In this document: positions 62,648 through 64,000 of the stretch, piece by piece
Position numbering within the stretch: the stretch's first letter is position 1
Layout of the letters: every line of letters starts with the position of its first letter
Assembly: GCF_002844275.1 (NCBI RefSeq)
Contig: NZ_NXGX01000006.1
Coordinates: forward strand, 1-64,000
DNA: 64,000 nt
DNA from: Thalassospira lohafexi
Lineage (GTDB): Bacteria > Pseudomonadota > Alphaproteobacteria > Rhodospirillales > Thalassospiraceae
Reading direction: 5' to 3'
Position numbers and translations under genes: made by a program
The notes under the pieces: generated by a model
Told to the model about the DNA's origin: nothing
The model's database searches: none
The model's input: only the letters and a program-made list of their open reading frames with translations

Positions 62648-64000
62648 TTACTTCACGGGTCCCGTGGCGGAGACCGCCTGTTTTAAGGTCGGATCAATCA
62701 CGGCATCGCCGTGTGCGCCGTCATCGTCATTGCTGTCACCGGTGTCGTTGGTGTCATTGGTCTCGCAGCGGGCATCGCGCAGGGCAATCAGGGTGCCGAT
62801 GGCCGATAAAACCATCAGAATGGTGCAGATGATTGAAATCACCTGAAGCCCGTCGGTAAAGGCCGCACGGGCGATGGGCAGGATATCGGATGACAGGGCC
62901 AGAGGCAGATTGGTCAGCGCATTGACCGCCCCGCCCAGCGTGCTGCGAATGGCCTCCGCCGCCGTGGCATCAATGCCCGATGGCACGGCGTTGACCATGA
63001 CATCGCGATAGATCGCGGTGCCGACACTGCCCAGAACGGCAATGCCAAGGGCACCGCCAAGCTCGGCACTGGTTTCAGACATGGCAGCAGCCGATCCGGC
63101 CCGATCCGCCGGGGCAGAGGCCACCACCATATCGGTACAGATCATCGCAACCGGGGTAATGCCGAGCGAAAAGATCGTCGCACCGGCAATCAGGATGTAA
63201 AGGCTGACGACACTGCCGGGCCATGACAACATGCCAAAGCCAATCCCGGTCAGGATCAGGGCGGCGGTCATCACCTGTCCGGGTTTATAGCGACCCATCA
63301 GAACCGGTGCGCCCATCGATCCGACAATCCCGGCGAGGGTGGCGGGCAACATGGAAAGCCCGGCCTGAATGGGTGTCAGGCCGATGACAAGTTGCAGGGC
63401 CTGTGACAGGAACATGAAATAGGCCATCCCGGCAAAGATCACTGCGGTCTGAATGACAATCGGAAGTGCGATGGTTTTCTGTTTGAGCAGATCAAGATCA
63501 AGCAGCGGATCGGCAAGTTTGCGCTGACGGCGAAAGAACACCCACGCGCCAAGCAGACCAAGCACAAGGGCGGCAAGCGCATCAATGCCAAAGCCGTAAG
63601 CGGCAAAGACCTTAACCCCGTAAATGATCGCAAGAACCGAGCACAGCGACAGGGCGGCACTGAACAGGTCAAGCCGGCCAAAGCGTTCGGCCTTATGTTC
63701 GGGCAGCAGGATCGGGGCGACCAGCAACAACAGCGCCATCACCGGCACATTGAGCAAAAACACCGCCCCCCACCAGAAGTAGCTGAGCACCACACCGCCC
63801 AGAAGCGGCCCGGCCGCCGTACCGACCATGAATGTGGTCATCCATGCGGCAATGGCAAAGGAGCGTTCCTTGTCATTGTGAAACATGTTGCGGATCAGCG
63901 ACAGGGTAGAAGGCATCAGCGTCGCCCCGGCAATGCCCAGCACACCCCGGGCGAAAATCAGCATTTCCGGCGTATCGGAAAAGGCCGCAAGGACCGAGGC
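62648..64000 (-). CDS. MFS transporter, DHA2 (EmrB/QacA) family, partial
   Basis: At least 450 residues, with the 5' end outside the window: the reading frame stays open to base 64000. About ten hydrophobic segments remain of the usual fourteen. RGVLGIAGATLMPSTLSLI and GPLLGGVVLSYFWWGAVFLLNVP are the DHA2 motifs C-like and D regions. It is a proton-driven drug efflux pump; the C-terminal tail is Asp/Asn/Thr-rich. Confidence 0.9.
   Translation of the reverse strand, partial: ASVLAAFSDTPEMLIFARGVLGIAGATLMPSTLSLIRNMFHNDKERSFAIAAWMTTFMVGTAAGPLLGGVVLSYFWWGAVFLLNVPVMALLLLVAPILLPEHKAERFGRLDLFSAALSLCSVLAIIYGVKVFAAYGFGIDALAALVLGLLGAWVFFRRQRKLADPLLDLDLLKQKTIALPIVIQTAVIFAGMAYFMFLSQALQLVIGLTPIQAGLSMLPATLAGIVGSMGAPVLMGRYKPGQVMTAALILTGIGFGMLSWPGSVVSLYILIAGATIFSLGITPVAMICTDMVVASAPADRAGSAAAMSETSAELGGALGIAVLGSVGTAIYRDVMVNAVPSGIDATAAEAIRSTLGGAVNALTNLPLALSSDILPIARAAFTDGLQVISIICTILMVLSAIGTLIALRDARCETNDTNDTGDSNDDDGAHGDAVIDPTLKQAVSATGPVK

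Noticed and set aside
1-64000. tRNA, rRNA, CRISPR, prophage or integrase features
   Set aside because: No cloverleaf, repeat array, transposase or integrase was recognised in the gaps; small tRNAs were looked for by eye only.

Overview
The window is chromosomal DNA of an alphaproteobacterium, most likely Rhodospirillales and probably Thalassospira-like. I base this on gene order (tuf, the S10-spc-alpha ribosomal cluster with secY-adk-rpsM-rpsK-rpoA-rplQ and no rpsD), on an ATP12-type F1 assembly chaperone, on a SAM-II riboswitch and on the moderately high GC. The genus is an impression from protein style, not a search result.

1-14.2 kb: the last codons of tuf, then an unbroken ribosomal protein superoperon (rpsJ to rplQ) with secY, adk and rpoA. 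Several GC-rich hairpins sit in its wider spacers and a strong terminator follows rplQ. 14.5-24.6 kb: housekeeping genes. These are a DegP-type protease, rarA, an azoreductase, a DUF1499 protein, a DUF4823 lipoprotein, crcB and an RluC-type pseudouridine synthase, then two HAD hydrolases, an SRPBCC protein and a Tat-exported dienelactone hydrolase. 24.6-27.4 kb: an NMT1/THI5-type ABC importer. 27.6 kb: ATP12.

28.4-32.6 kb: an accessory block that I cannot assign to a known system. It holds a 764-residue FAD/NAD(P)-type flavoprotein with a long helical C-terminal part, a 201-residue partner with an acidic, proline-rich tail, and an ABC transmembrane domain with no ATPase. 32.9-37.2 kb: propionyl-CoA carboxylase pccB and pccA, with an AT-rich HEPN-like gene wedged between them. 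37.4-44.2 kb: HAD, DUF1244, acylphosphatase, acid phosphatase, a DMT exporter, a DUF4336 protein, an FAD-linked dehydrogenase and the Sua5-type tRNA t6A synthase.

44.7-49.5 kb: cysQ; a DUF2750 gene with no canonical start codon; a Memo-AMMECR1 fusion; a second HEPN (AbiJ-like) gene; and the AmmeMemoRadiSam radical SAM enzyme. 49.7-52.2 kb: an AT-rich three-gene operon resembling saxitoxin-cluster sxtJ-sxtK-sxtI (membrane protein, 49-residue DUF5989 protein, carbamoyltransferase) with its own good promoter. 52.4-58.1 kb: GNAT, nnrS (with an NnrR/FNR-type site), pepA, holC, GNAT and a homocysteine S-methyltransferase homologue. 58.4-64 kb: a TetR regulator; a methionine importer operon metN-metI-metQ preceded by promoter, SAM-II riboswitch and terminator, with MetN lacking its usual regulatory C-terminal domain; a DUF899 protein; and a DHA2 efflux pump running off the end.

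No rRNA, tRNA, CRISPR array, transposase or integrase was seen. The most interesting items are the flavoprotein/orphan-ABC block, the two HEPN genes set among housekeeping genes, the ATC-start DUF2750 gene, the sxtJKI-like operon and the SAM-II-controlled met operon.
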